Source of the DNA: Salinisphaera sp049568105
Lineage (GTDB): Bacteria; Pseudomonadota; Gammaproteobacteria; Nevskiales; Salinisphaeraceae
DNA length: 64,000 nucleotides
NCBI RefSeq assembly: GCF_049568105.1
Contig: NZ_CP145335.1
Location: 1,736,001-1,800,000 of the forward strand
Reading direction: 5' to 3'
Positions 25,735 through 33,977 of the stretch are shown piece by piece. Position numbers and translations under genes: made by a program. The notes beneath the pieces were generated by a model. The model worked only from the letters and a program-made list of their open reading frames with translations, was not told the DNA's origin and did not search any database. Position 1 is the stretch's first letter; the number at the start of each line of letters is the position of its first letter.

Positions 25735-26184
25735 ATGGTTTATACAATTCTGGTCATCTTTGAGGTCGTGGTTGCACTCGGGTTAATTGCGCTTATCCTG
25801 TTGCAGCATGGCAAAGGTGCCGACGCTGGGGCCGCCTTCGGTAGCGGCGCCTCGGGTACCGTATTCGGTGCTAAAGGGTCGGCGAATTTCATGAGCCGTG
25901 CGACAGCCGGTCTGGCGACGCTGTTCATGCTGACCAGCCTGGTTTTGGCCTATCTCGTCAACGGTGGCGGCGTTGGGGCCGGGAGTGGTAGTGTGACCGA
26001 CCAGCTGCCCCAGGGCAGCTCGGCTTCGCAGTCTTCGGTTGTTGATACACAATCGGCAGACTCAGGTCAGAACGAGACAGGTAGTCAAGCGAATCAGAAT
26101 GATTCGTCGGGTAGTGCTGCTGCTGAGTCGTCCAAGCAGTCGGATCAGCAGAACAGCGACAATGGGCCGAAGATTCCGGACTAG
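25735..26184 (+). CDS. secG: Preprotein translocase subunit SecG
   Basis: Small inner-membrane subunit of the SecYEG channel that helps SecA cycling. Two transmembrane helices at about 2-22 and 55-76 flank the conserved cytoplasmic loop LLQHGKGADAGAAFGSGASGTVFG. At 149 residues it is longer than the usual 110 or so. The excess is a C-terminal tail rich in Ser, Gln, Asn and Asp after residue 80, probably disordered. A tRNA-Leu gene starts 18 bases downstream, as in E. coli (secG-leuU), and is likely co-transcribed. Confidence 0.95.
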   Translation: MVYTILVIFEVVVALGLIALILLQHGKGADAGAAFGSGASGTVFGAKGSANFMSRATAGLATLFMLTSLVLAYLVNGGGVGAGSGSVTDQLPQGSSASQSSVVDTQSADSGQNETGSQANQNDSSGSAAAESSKQSDQQNSDNGPKIPD

Positions 26185-26202
26185 CCCACCGGATAAGATT
26201 TT

Positions 26203-26287
26203 GCCGACGTGGTGGAATTGGTAGACACGCTGTCTTGAGGGGGCAGTAGCGAGAGCTGTGCCGGTTCGAGTCCGGCCGTCGGCACCA
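26203..26287 (+). tRNA. leuU: tRNA-Leu (anticodon GAG)
   Basis: An 85-base class II tRNA with encoded CCA. The acceptor stem GCCGACG pairs with CGTCGGC. The D arm is GTGGAATTGGTAGACAC. The anticodon stem CTGTC / GGCAG encloses the loop TTGAGGG with anticodon GAG at 26237-26239. A short variable arm and the T arm GCCGGTTCGAGTCCGGC follow. Near-identical in layout to E. coli leuU, which also follows secG. Confidence 0.96.
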
Positions 26288-26308
26288 ATCGATCGATTGC
26301 GATCGGAT

Positions 26309-26340
26309 AAAAGCCGCGCCCCAAGGGCGCGGCTTTTTTT
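26309..26340 (+). terminator. Rho-independent terminator after tRNA-Leu
   Basis: AAAAGCCGCGCC (26309-26320), loop CCAAG, GGCGCGGCTTTT (from 26326), continuing T. A 12-bp perfect stem. It ends the secG-leuU transcript. Confidence 0.95.
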
Positions 26341-26540
26341 ATGCGTGCTCTGTTAGGCCTTCCGCAGGACGGGGCGATAGGGCAACGGCTCGGCATGGGC
26401 GCTTGGGCCGGCGATTACAGGTGCATTCTCAGTGGTGTCTCAGCCGCTCGATCGTTGTGACTCGGTCGTACGGAGTGTGATCCAGAACCCTGCGCGCCGA
26501 CTAAGCCAGTATCCATCAATCCATAGACGCGCTGGGCTGT

Positions 26541-26572
26541 TCAAGTGCTCGCCACTGCTTCGGAGTGCTTGA
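26541..26572. repeat. Hairpin with 10-bp stem in the gene-free segment
   Basis: TCAAGTGCTC (26541-26550), 12-base loop, GAGTGCTTGA (26563-26572). The stem pairs along its whole length if two G-T pairs are allowed. Those wobble pairs form only in RNA made from this strand, which hints weakly at a transcribed structure. Confidence 0.3.
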
Positions 26573-27343
26573 GATAGACCGTAGGGTTGCAGTGCATGTT
26601 ATAGGGCGGAACAAGCCCGCAGATCGAGGCATGCGAAAATATTTCGTGACCTCTGCGCGAAAGTCCGTCCAGCGCTGGGGTTATCGGTGGTTGGAACAGT
26701 GATTGGGTCGAGCTAGCGGGGCCGGCGAGCAATATATCGATCGCCCAGCGTCGATAAGCGTTGCGGAAGGCTGCGGCCGTCGGTGATTAGAGCCGCCAAT
26801 GGCGCATGCTTTATTCGCGTCAGCCGATAGAAAGACGCATTCCGAGAGGCCGTATCGGCGCGACACGGCCGTCGATAGCCAGACTAGGCTTTAATCCGAG
26901 CAATCGAACGTCCTGAGTCCTCGCTTGACGGCTCAGCTGCGGCATTAAAACCGTACGTCTGGGGCTAGAATGCTGACCGGTGCGACCCGCGGTGCTGAAT
27001 TGGGCTTCCGGGTCGGTCTTAGGGCGGCCACGATCGGGCGTTTTCATAGCCGCGACAGGGAGGCGGATCGGGTTGCGGCCTCCAAGCGTCGGTCGAGCTA
27101 ATAATGCTGGTCTACCGCTGGCCGATCGCGAATACGTGCCAGGCATACTGGGAGCGTTATCAACGGTCGTGGCTTAATCAGGCGTCGCTCCGGGCAGGCG
27201 GTAGCATGGTTTGGTTGGGTGAGTGAGTCACGCAACGAGCGCGCAGTATCGCTAGGGCAAGGTGCATGCGACGGCTTGAAAGCCCGATTCATGCGGGGTT
27301 TGAGGACGACGTGAAAAAAAATGCGAGAAAAGCTTGCGTGTAT

Positions 27344-27394
27344 CGATGATCGTGGTAATCTACGCATCGCGTTGAACGGTTGGCTTTCCAACCG
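27344..27394 (+). repeat. Two adjacent hairpins upstream of the metY promoter
   Basis: First: CGATG-AT-CGTGG, loop TAAT, CTACG-CATCG (27344-27369), a 10-bp stem with a two-base bulge. Second: CGGTTGG, loop CTTT, CCAACCG (27377-27394), perfect. They end 33 bases before the -35 box of the initiator tRNA promoter. They may close an upstream transcript or bind a regulator. Confidence 0.35.
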
Positions 27395-27427
27395 GGCGGA
27401 AAGCGGCAAACGATTTCAAATAAACGC

Positions 27428-27456
27428 TTGCCAAACATTCCGCAATTATTTATAAT
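27428..27456 (+). promoter_or_regulatory. Strong sigma-70 promoter of the metY-rimP-nusA-infB operon
   Basis: TTGCCA (27428-27433), 17-base spacer, perfect TATAAT (27451-27456). A GC-rich CGCGCTC discriminator follows from 27459. The predicted transcript starts near 27463, about nine bases before the mature tRNA. A GC-rich discriminator is the hallmark of promoters under ppGpp/DksA control. Confidence 0.9.
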
Positions 27457-27471
27457 TTCGCGCTCATCGGG

Positions 27472-27548
27472 TGCGGGGTGGAGCAGTCTGGCAGCTCGTC
27501 GGGCTCATAACCCGAAGGTCGCAGGTTCGAATCCTGCCCCCGCTACCA
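27472..27548 (+). tRNA. metY: Initiator tRNA-fMet (anticodon CAT)
   Basis: A 77-base tRNA with encoded CCA. The anticodon CAT is at 27506-27508, in a loop held by three G-C pairs (GGG / CCC). Position 1 (T) does not pair with position 72 (T). Both are identity features of bacterial initiator tRNA. E. coli uses a C-A mismatch at 1-72; the T-T mismatch here serves the same purpose. Lies before rimP-nusA-infB as in E. coli. Confidence 0.96.
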
Positions 27549-27561
27549 CAACTGGTTACCG

Positions 27562-27587
27562 AAAAGCCCCCGATGTGGGGCTTTTTT
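27562..27587 (+). terminator. Terminator/attenuator between metY and rimP
   Basis: AAAAGCCCC (27562-27570), loop CGATGT, GGGGCTTTT (27577-27585), more T. It releases the abundant tRNA transcript while read-through supplies the rimP-nusA-infB message. Confidence 0.9.
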
Positions 27588-27622
27588 GTTGGCGACTCAT
27601 AATCGCTAAATCAAGCAATACT

Positions 27623-28081
27623 ATGCCTCACCGCCTGAACAAAATACTCGAGCCAGTGGTCACCGATCTCGGTTACGAGCTATGGCATATCGAATCGGTC
27701 GGTAGTGGCAACAACGCGGTGTTACGCCTGTACATCGACTCGCCTGAAGGTATCGGCATCGAGGACTGCGAAAAAGTCAGCCATGAAGTCAGCGCCGCAC
27801 TGGATGTGGCCGACGATGGAAGCGCGGCTTATCAGCTCGAAGTGTCGTCGCCGGGGCTCGACCGACCGTTGGCCACTGCCGAACATTTCGAGCGTTTTAT
27901 AGGACAGCGTGCCCGAGTGAATATGTTCGCGCCCGTGGCCGGGCAGCGTAAGTTCAAGGGTTTGATCAAGGCCGTCAAAGGACAGGTGGTTGAGTTCGCC
28001 TGCGATGACGCCACATATGATCTGCCAGTCGGCGATATGGCGAAAGCGAGGCTGGAGCCGGTATTCGAAGACGAACAGTAA
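27623..28081 (+). CDS. rimP: Ribosome maturation factor RimP
   Basis: Needed for 30S subunit assembly, acting on the central pseudoknot and 3' domain. 152 residues from the ATG at 27623. The N-terminal domain contains LEPVVTDLGYELWHIESV and the motif VSSPGLDRPL, which identifies the family. The C-terminal part is an SH3-like barrel. The same frame is open back through the tRNA, but a protein start there is not plausible. First protein gene of the nusA-infB operon. Confidence 0.95.
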   Translation: MPHRLNKILEPVVTDLGYELWHIESVGSGNNAVLRLYIDSPEGIGIEDCEKVSHEVSAALDVADDGSAAYQLEVSSPGLDRPLATAEHFERFIGQRARVNMFAPVAGQRKFKGLIKAVKGQVVEFACDDATYDLPVGDMAKARLEPVFEDEQ

Positions 28082-28149
28082 GGCGACGGGTCTGGTCTGC
28101 AGCAGTCCGCTGAAGCAGAGCGGCGTATGAACAACACTCAGGTGGTGTT

Positions 28150-29676
28150 ATGAATAAAAATGTCCTTTTGGTCGCCGAAGCGGTTTCGAACGAAAAAGGC
28201 GTCGATCGCGAGATCATCTTTGAAGCCATCGAGGCGGCATTGGCGTCGGCGACACGCAAGAAGCATGGTGGTGAGATCGCCGTTCGGGTCGATGTGGATC
28301 GTAAGACTGGCGACTACGAGACTTTTCGTCGCTGGTGCGTAATCGACCCTGGCGCCGAAGGCGAAGATGGCGAGCCGGTTTTTATTGAGGCCCCCGATCG
28401 CGAGATCTCGCTGGAGCGGGCGCGCGAAACCCATCCCGACGTCGAAGTCGGCGACTACATCGAAGAGCAGATGGAGTCGGTAGAGTTTGGTCGTATCGCC
28501 GCCCAGGCTGCCAAGCAGGTCATTGTTCAGAAAGTGCGCGAGGCTGAACGGGCGCAAATCGTAGACGCCTATCAGGATCGTGTCGGTGAGCTGATCACCG
28601 GTTTGGTCAAGCGCATGGAACGCGGTTCGGTGATTCTCGATCTGGGCGGTAACGCCGAGGCGATTATTCCGCGCGACCAGATGATTCCGCGCGAACCGAT
28701 GCGCCCGGGCGATCGCGTGCGCGGCTTTCTGTACGATGTGCGTCCGGAGCAGCGCGGTCCTCAGTTGTTCGTTTCGCGCAGCAAGCCGGAATTTCTCATT
28801 GAATTGTTCAAGCTCGAAGTGCCCGAGGTCGGTCAGGGCTTGATCGAACTGCGAGGTGCCTCGCGCGATCCTGGCTTGCGCGCTAAGATAGCGGTCCAGG
28901 CCAAAGATCGTCGTATCGATCCGGTCGGCGCCTGCGTCGGCATGCGTGGCTCGCGAGTCCAGAGCGTGTCGAACGAGCTGGCCGGTGAGCGCATCGACAT
29001 CATCATGTGGAATGAGAATCCGGCGCAGTTCGTGATCAATGCGATGGCGCCGGCGGACGTGGAATCGATCGTTCTCGACGAAGATTCCGGTAGTATGGAT
29101 CTCGCGGTTGCTGAGGATTCGTTGGCCAAGGCCATCGGTCGAGGCGGCCAGAATATTCGCCTGGCATCGGAGTTGACCGGTTGGCAACTCAATGTGATGA
29201 CCCTCGAAGATGCTGATGCCAAGAGCGAGGCGGAAGGCGAGCAGTTGCAGACAATGTTCCGCGATCAGCTCGATGTCGACGACGAAGTCGCTGCCATTCT
29301 GGTACAGGAAGGCTTTACCTCGACTGAGGAGATCGCCTATGTGCCGGAGCCCGAGCTGCTGGAAATTGAAGAGTTCGATCAAGATATCGTCGAAGAGCTG
29401 CGCAGCCGCGCTCGCGACTATCTGCTTTCGAAGGCGATATCGAGCGCGGAAGGCGACGAGGCCGGCTACGAGCAGGATCTGCTGGAAGTCGACGGCGTCG
29501 ACGAAACAATGGCCGGCAAGTTGGCCGAAGCAGGCGTGTCATCGCGTGACGATCTGGCCGAGCTGGGCGCTGACGAGTTGATGGAAATCATCGACATCGA
29601 TCAAGCCGCGGCCGGCGAACTGATCATGGCCGCCCGTGCGCACTGGTTTGCTGATGAGCAGGCCAGCGCAGAATAA
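28150..29676 (+). CDS. nusA: Transcription termination/antitermination protein NusA
   Basis: Binds RNA polymerase to modulate pausing, termination and antitermination. 508 residues in the order expected for Gammaproteobacteria. The N-terminal polymerase-binding domain covers about 1-125. An S1 domain is near 130-200 (MERGSVILDLGGNAEAIIPR). Two KH domains follow (PVGACVGMRGSRVQSVSNEL and AIGRGGQNIRLASELTGWQL). Two acidic C-terminal repeats end the protein (about 365-420 and 440-500), as in E. coli. The ATG has AGGTGG upstream. Its own transcription starts at the metY promoter, 690 bases upstream. Confidence 0.97.
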   Translation: MNKNVLLVAEAVSNEKGVDREIIFEAIEAALASATRKKHGGEIAVRVDVDRKTGDYETFRRWCVIDPGAEGEDGEPVFIEAPDREISLERARETHPDVEVGDYIEEQMESVEFGRIAAQAAKQVIVQKVREAERAQIVDAYQDRVGELITGLVKRMERGSVILDLGGNAEAIIPRDQMIPREPMRPGDRVRGFLYDVRPEQRGPQLFVSRSKPEFLIELFKLEVPEVGQGLIELRGASRDPGLRAKIAVQAKDRRIDPVGACVGMRGSRVQSVSNELAGERIDIIMWNENPAQFVINAMAPADVESIVLDEDSGSMDLAVAEDSLAKAIGRGGQNIRLASELTGWQLNVMTLEDADAKSEAEGEQLQTMFRDQLDVDDEVAAILVQEGFTSTEEIAYVPEPELLEIEEFDQDIVEELRSRARDYLLSKAISSAEGDEAGYEQDLLEVDGVDETMAGKLAEAGVSSRDDLAELGADELMEIIDIDQAAAGELIMAARAHWFADEQASAE

Positions 29677-29742
29677 TAGGGCGTAGAAGGCAAACGGATG
29701 GCTTGCGCATTCAACGCGCGAGCACCACGGAGTAAGCAGAAT

Positions 29743-32421
29743 ATGGCGCAAACGACAGTCAAACAGCTGGCATCGGAGGTTGGTATTCCGGTGGAGCGAC
29801 TCGTCTCGCGCTTGGCCGAGGCGGGTGTATCCGCCTCGTCGGCCGAAGATCAGATCAGCGACGACGACAAACTCAAGCTGTTGCGTCACTTGCGTTCGGC
29901 GGAGACGAGCCGTACTGGGAACAGGCTTGGAACCAAGCGTTCCGGGGTTGCTTCGCGTCGACGCTCGACCTCTGAGCTTAAGGTCAACACCGGGCGTGGT
30001 GGGTCAAGTGGCCGCACGGTCAGTGTTGAGGTGCGCAAGCGCCGGAACTACGCCAATCGCCAGCAGCAGGGCGAGGACGCGCAGGACACCGAGGCCGATG
30101 CCGAAGTGCAGCAGCAGCAAGCCGAGCAGGCCGAGCTTGAACGGGCCGAAGCCGAGGCAGCCGAGCGCGAGCGACAGGCCGAGGAAGAACGCAAGGCCGA
30201 GGAAGAACGGGCGCAGCGCGAAGAAGAAGAGCGTCAGCGTGCTGAAGCCGAGGCCAAGCGTCAGGCCGATATCGCCGCGCAAAAGGAAGCCGAGGACAAA
30301 GCCCGGCGGGAAGCCATGGAGCGCGAGCGCGCCAAGCATGGCGTGCGTGTCGACTCGGCGCGGTCGCGGGCCCAGGAGAACCTGCGGCGTGCAGCCGAAA
30401 GCCACGGTCGAACCGAAGAAGACATTGCGCGTGAGAAAGAGCGCGAGCGTCGGGCTAAGACCGACGCCGCTCCTGCTGGCGCTGCCAAGGCCGACAAATC
30501 GCGCAAGGAACTGCATGTCGCCGAAGGCAAGCAGGGTCGTCGCAAGGACAAGAAAAAGCGCGGTGGCGGTCGGCGTCAGAAAAACGTCAATGTGGCCACC
30601 GAGCACACCTTCGAGCGGCCGACTGCACCAGTGGTGCGCGACGTCGAGATTCCCGAGACCATTACTGTGGCCGATCTGGCCCAGCGCATGGCGGTCAAGG
30701 GCAGCGAAGTGCTCAAGCGCATGATGCGGCTTGGCGTCATGGCCACCATCAACCAGATGGTCGATCAGGATACCGCCCAGATCATCGTCGAGGAGATGGG
30801 CCATAACGCGCTGCCGGTCAAGGCGGAATCGGCCGAAGAAGTGCTGGCCGAGGAAGTGCGGGCCGAGGAAGAACAGGTCGAAGGTGTGCCGCGTGCGCCG
30901 GTGGTCACCATCATGGGCCATGTCGACCACGGCAAGACCTCGCTGCTCGACTACATTCGTCGCGCTAAAGTGCAGGCAGGCGAGGCGGGTGGTATTACCC
31001 AGCATATCGGTGCCTATCACGTCACCCACGACAAGGGTGCTGTGACCTTCATCGATACGCCCGGTCACGCAGCGTTCACCCGCATGCGTGCCCGAGGCGC
31101 CGAAATCACGGATATCGCGATTCTGATCGTGGCCGCGGACGACGGGGTGATGCCGCAAACGCGCGAGTCGATCCAGCATGCGCGCGCTGCCGGTGTGCCG
31201 ATCGTGGTCGCCGTGACCAAGATGGACGTAAGCGGCGCGGACATGGACAAGGTCAAGTCCGGGCTTTCGGCCGAAGACATTATTCCGGAAGACTGGGGCG
31301 GTGACGTCCAGGTCGTGCCGGTATCGTCCAAGACGGGCGAAGGCATCGACGAACTGCTGGACGCGGTGCTGCTACAGGCCGAGGTCAGCGAGTTCTCTGC
31401 GCCGATCGATGTCCCGGCGCGTGGCGTCGTGATCGAGTCGAGCCTCGAGAAAGGGCGTGGTCCGGTGGCCACGATTCTGGTCAAGGCTGGCACGCTCAAG
31501 CGCGGTGACAGCATTCTTGCCGGCCCGCATTTCGGCCGTGTTCGTGCGATGTTCAACGAGCGCGGCGAGCAGGTTAAAGAAGCCGGCCCGTCGATTCCGG
31601 TCGAGGTGCTGGGTCTGTCGGGTACGCCCGAGGCTGGTGACGATGCCTTCGTCGTGGCCAACGAGCGCAAGGCCCGTGAAATCGCCGAACAGCGTGAAGA
31701 GCATCAGCGCGAGTCCAAGCTGGCACAACAGCAGGCTGCGCGTCTGGAAGAAGTCTTCACCGCGATCGGCGAACATGGGGCGGCCGAGACCAAGGATCTC
31801 AACCTGCTGATCAAGGGCGACGTGCAGGGCAGCGTCGAAGCGCTGGTCGAGTCGCTGCGCAAGATTCCGAGCGAAGAGGTCAAGATCCGTATCATCTCGA
31901 GCGGGGTTGGCGGCATCAGCGAATCGGATGTGGAGCTGGCGATTGCCTCGCAGGCGATCATAATCGGTTTCAACGTGCGTGCCGATAACAAAGCGCGCAA
32001 GACGATTGCGGACTCGGGCGTGGATGTGCGCTATTACAGCGTGATCTACGAAGCGCTGCAGGACGTGACCGATGCAGTTAGTGGTCTACTCGGCACTGAG
32101 CTGCGCGAAGAGATCATCGGTCTGGCTGAGGTGCGGGACGTGTTCCGTTCGTCCAAGCTGGGTGCGATCGCCGGCTGTGTCGTCGCCGACGGCGCAGTGG
32201 TTCGAGGCCAGCCAATTCGCGTGCTCCGCGACAACGTCGTGGTCTACGAAGGCGAACTCGAATCCCTACGTCGCCACAAGGACGATGTGGATCGCGTGCC
32301 GGCTGGCACCGAGTGCGGCATCGGCGTGAAGAACTACAACGACGTCAAGCCCGGCGATCAGATCGAGGTGTACGAGCGCACCGAGGTCCAGCGCACGGTC
32401 TCGGACGCCGAAACGGCCTGA
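29743..32421 (+). CDS. infB: Translation initiation factor IF-2
   Basis: GTPase that brings fMet-tRNA to the 30S subunit and drives subunit joining; initiator tRNA is encoded at the head of this operon. 892 residues from the ATG at 29743, which gives the family start MAQTTVKQLASEVGIPVERLV. A second candidate start, ATG 29698 with a fair ribosome site, would add 15 residues. After the N-terminal domain comes a highly charged Glu/Ala/Arg/Gln helix-rich linker (about 100-260). The G domain has GHVDHGKT near 392, DTPGHAAF and TKMD. Domains II, III and C-terminal IV follow. Confidence 0.97.
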   Translation: MAQTTVKQLASEVGIPVERLVSRLAEAGVSASSAEDQISDDDKLKLLRHLRSAETSRTGNRLGTKRSGVASRRRSTSELKVNTGRGGSSGRTVSVEVRKRRNYANRQQQGEDAQDTEADAEVQQQQAEQAELERAEAEAAERERQAEEERKAEEERAQREEEERQRAEAEAKRQADIAAQKEAEDKARREAMERERAKHGVRVDSARSRAQENLRRAAESHGRTEEDIAREKERERRAKTDAAPAGAAKADKSRKELHVAEGKQGRRKDKKKRGGGRRQKNVNVATEHTFERPTAPVVRDVEIPETITVADLAQRMAVKGSEVLKRMMRLGVMATINQMVDQDTAQIIVEEMGHNALPVKAESAEEVLAEEVRAEEEQVEGVPRAPVVTIMGHVDHGKTSLLDYIRRAKVQAGEAGGITQHIGAYHVTHDKGAVTFIDTPGHAAFTRMRARGAEITDIAILIVAADDGVMPQTRESIQHARAAGVPIVVAVTKMDVSGADMDKVKSGLSAEDIIPEDWGGDVQVVPVSSKTGEGIDELLDAVLLQAEVSEFSAPIDVPARGVVIESSLEKGRGPVATILVKAGTLKRGDSILAGPHFGRVRAMFNERGEQVKEAGPSIPVEVLGLSGTPEAGDDAFVVANERKAREIAEQREEHQRESKLAQQQAARLEEVFTAIGEHGAAETKDLNLLIKGDVQGSVEALVESLRKIPSEEVKIRIISSGVGGISESDVELAIASQAIIIGFNVRADNKARKTIADSGVDVRYYSVIYEALQDVTDAVSGLLGTELREEIIGLAEVRDVFRSSKLGAIAGCVVADGAVVRGQPIRVLRDNVVVYEGELESLRRHKDDVDRVPAGTECGIGVKNYNDVKPGDQIEVYERTEVQRTVSDAETA

Positions 32422-32427
32422 TCGTCG

Positions 32428-32844
32428 ATGGCAAGAGAGTTCTCCCGTCGGGAACGGGTGGCAGAGGAGCTCAAGCGCGAGCTTGGGGTCCTCATCGCCA
32501 CGCAGGTTAAGGATCCGCGCGTTGAGTTCGTGACCATCACGGACGTCGACGTATCTCCAGATCTCAAGCATGCCAAGGTGTATGTCGGCACGTTTGACGT
32601 GACCGCTGGAGACGACAAGGCAGCACAGGCCGTCCAGGGCTTAAAAGCCGCGGGCGGCTACCTTAAGAAGCAGCTTTCTAAGCGGCTGCGTCTTCGGGCT
32701 CTGCCCGACCTGCGGTTCATCCAGGATACGACCGAACGCGACGCCCAGCGTCTCGACCGGTTGATCGACGACGCAATCGAGCAGGATCGTGAACATGCCG
32801 ATCCGGATCTCGACGAGTCGAACGAGGATCGTGGGCCGGCGTAA
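32428..32844 (+). CDS. rbfA: Ribosome-binding factor A
   Basis: KH-like cold-shock protein that binds immature 30S subunits and aids 16S 5'-end maturation. 138 residues, with MAREFSRRERVAEELKRELGVLI, ITDVDVSPDLKHAKVYV and LRALPDLRFIQDTTERDAQRLDRLID. An acidic tail (DADPDLDESNEDRGPA-like) follows the conserved domain. It starts six bases after infB and overlaps truB, pointing to translational coupling. Confidence 0.95.
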   Translation: MAREFSRRERVAEELKRELGVLIATQVKDPRVEFVTITDVDVSPDLKHAKVYVGTFDVTAGDDKAAQAVQGLKAAGGYLKKQLSKRLRLRALPDLRFIQDTTERDAQRLDRLIDDAIEQDREHADPDLDESNEDRGPA

Positions 32845-33757
32845 GCGCGGCGCCGATATCGACGGCGTCGTTCTGCTGGATAAGCCGTTGGGTTTGTCGT
32901 CGAATCATGCGCTGCAGCGGGTTCGGCGGGCGTTCAATGCACGTAAGGCCGGTCATACAGGAAGCTTGGATCCACTGGCCAGCGGGCTGTTGCCCGTTTG
33001 TCTGGGGGAAGCCACCAAGCTGTCTTCCTATCTATTGGCTGCGGACAAGGCGTATCGCGTGACTGCGCGCCTTGGCTGGGAAACCACGACCGGCGACGTC
33101 GAAGGCGAGGTGTCGCGCCGTAGCGAGCAGCTCATCCCGGCTGGCGAGCACCTGGACACGATCCTGGGCTCGTTTGTAGGCCCGCAAAAACAGATTCCGC
33201 CGATGTATTCGGCGTTGAAGCTTGATGGCAAACCGCTGTATGAATACGCCCGCGAAGGGCGCACGGTCGAGCGCGAGCCACGACCAATCACGGTCTATTC
33301 GATCGATCGAGTCGAAACGCAGGATACAACGCTGACGCTCGATGTTGCGGTCAGCAGCGGCACCTATGTTCGAACGTTGGTCGAAGATATCGCTCGTGCC
33401 TGGGGCGGCTGTGCGCATGTGGCCTATCTGCGGCGCACCCGGGTCGGCGAACTGGGTATCGCAGAGCCTATGGTGACGCTCGAAGCTCTCGAACAAGCCA
33501 CGAGCGACAATCCTCAGGCTGTCGAGAATCAATGGCTGCGGCCGGTTTCGATGCTCATCGGTGATTGGCCGGCCGCACGGCTGGATGCCTCACAGGCTAC
33601 AGCGATTGGCCACGGGCAGAGCGTGTTCGGCAACTGGGAAAAAACCGATCAATTGCTGCGGCTCGAATCCCCCGACGGGTGCGTGCTGGGGCTGGGGTAT
33701 TACGATCCAGCCGGGGCGCTTCGCGCGAAACGGCTTTTCGCTCGCCCGCAGCGTTAA
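32831..33757 (+). CDS. truB: tRNA pseudouridine-55 synthase TruB
   Basis: Makes the universal pseudouridine 55 in the tRNA T loop. 308 residues from the GTG at 32831. Catalytic Asp is D47 in AGHTGSLDPLASGLLP. The other motifs KAYRVTARLG, PPMYSALKLDG and SSGTYVRTL are present. The C-terminal PUA-like part is intact. I prefer GTG 32831 because the N-terminus then aligns with known TruB (GRRKRGADIDGVVLLDKP). ATG 32795 has the better ribosome site (AGGA at eight bases) and would add 12 residues, with a longer overlap with rbfA. Confidence 0.95.
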   Translation: MGRRKRGADIDGVVLLDKPLGLSSNHALQRVRRAFNARKAGHTGSLDPLASGLLPVCLGEATKLSSYLLAADKAYRVTARLGWETTTGDVEGEVSRRSEQLIPAGEHLDTILGSFVGPQKQIPPMYSALKLDGKPLYEYAREGRTVEREPRPITVYSIDRVETQDTTLTLDVAVSSGTYVRTLVEDIARAWGGCAHVAYLRRTRVGELGIAEPMVTLEALEQATSDNPQAVENQWLRPVSMLIGDWPAARLDASQATAIGHGQSVFGNWEKTDQLLRLESPDGCVLGLGYYDPAGALRAKRLFARPQR

Positions 33758-33784
33758 GCGGCGATAAAAACACCGTAATCGCGG

Positions 33785-33813
33785 TTGTACCGGGCCGAAT
33801 TCGCCGCTAGAAT
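33785..33813 (+). promoter_or_regulatory. Sigma-70 promoter of rpsO
   Basis: TTGTAC (33785-33790), 17-base spacer, TAGAAT (33808-33813), then a CGCGCTC discriminator from 33815 identical to that at the metY promoter. It lies 165 bases before rpsO in the gap after truB. Confidence 0.72.
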
Positions 33814-33977
33814 ACGCGCTCCAAACTATCCGGCGGCCCTTGTAGCAATGGGCTAACCGCACGGGCTTTTCCAAATAACCCAGCTGAACGTCGACTCGGC
33901 TTCATATTTTGGAAACAGCCAGCCTGCAGCACACCCCGATTGCGCCGGCCCGCCAGCACACAATTTCAGGAGTGATT

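Larger units (their letters stand above)
26342..27420. other. Gene-free segment of about 1.1 kb between the leuU and metY tRNA genes
   Basis: No credible coding frame on either strand. The open frames are under about 110 codons, overlap and have no conserved residues. Base composition is lower in GC than the flanking genes. In E. coli the corresponding interval contains argG; here nothing of argG is recognisable. Several hairpins occur (26541-26572, 27344-27369, 27377-27394). A small-RNA gene or decayed insertion is possible. I saw no duplicated tRNA end that would mark an integrated element. Confidence 0.6.

Noticed and set aside
26775..26784. CGGCCGTCGG repeat of part of the tRNA-Leu 3' end as a possible attachment site
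   Set aside because: Only ten GC-rich bases match, without the rest of the tRNA end, and there is no integrase gene.
26541..27409. Short minus-strand frames between the two tRNA genes
   Set aside because: Each is about 60-108 codons, with no conserved motif and no ribosome site; the composition looks non-coding.
27380..27622. An extended rimP reading frame running through the tRNA gene
   Set aside because: The conserved protein begins at the ATG at 27623; the upstream part is tRNA and terminator sequence that happens to lack stops.
30000..30600. The charged repeat-rich stretch in infB as a separate gene or repeat element
   Set aside because: It is in frame and corresponds to the variable Glu/Ala/Arg-rich linker normal in gammaproteobacterial IF-2.
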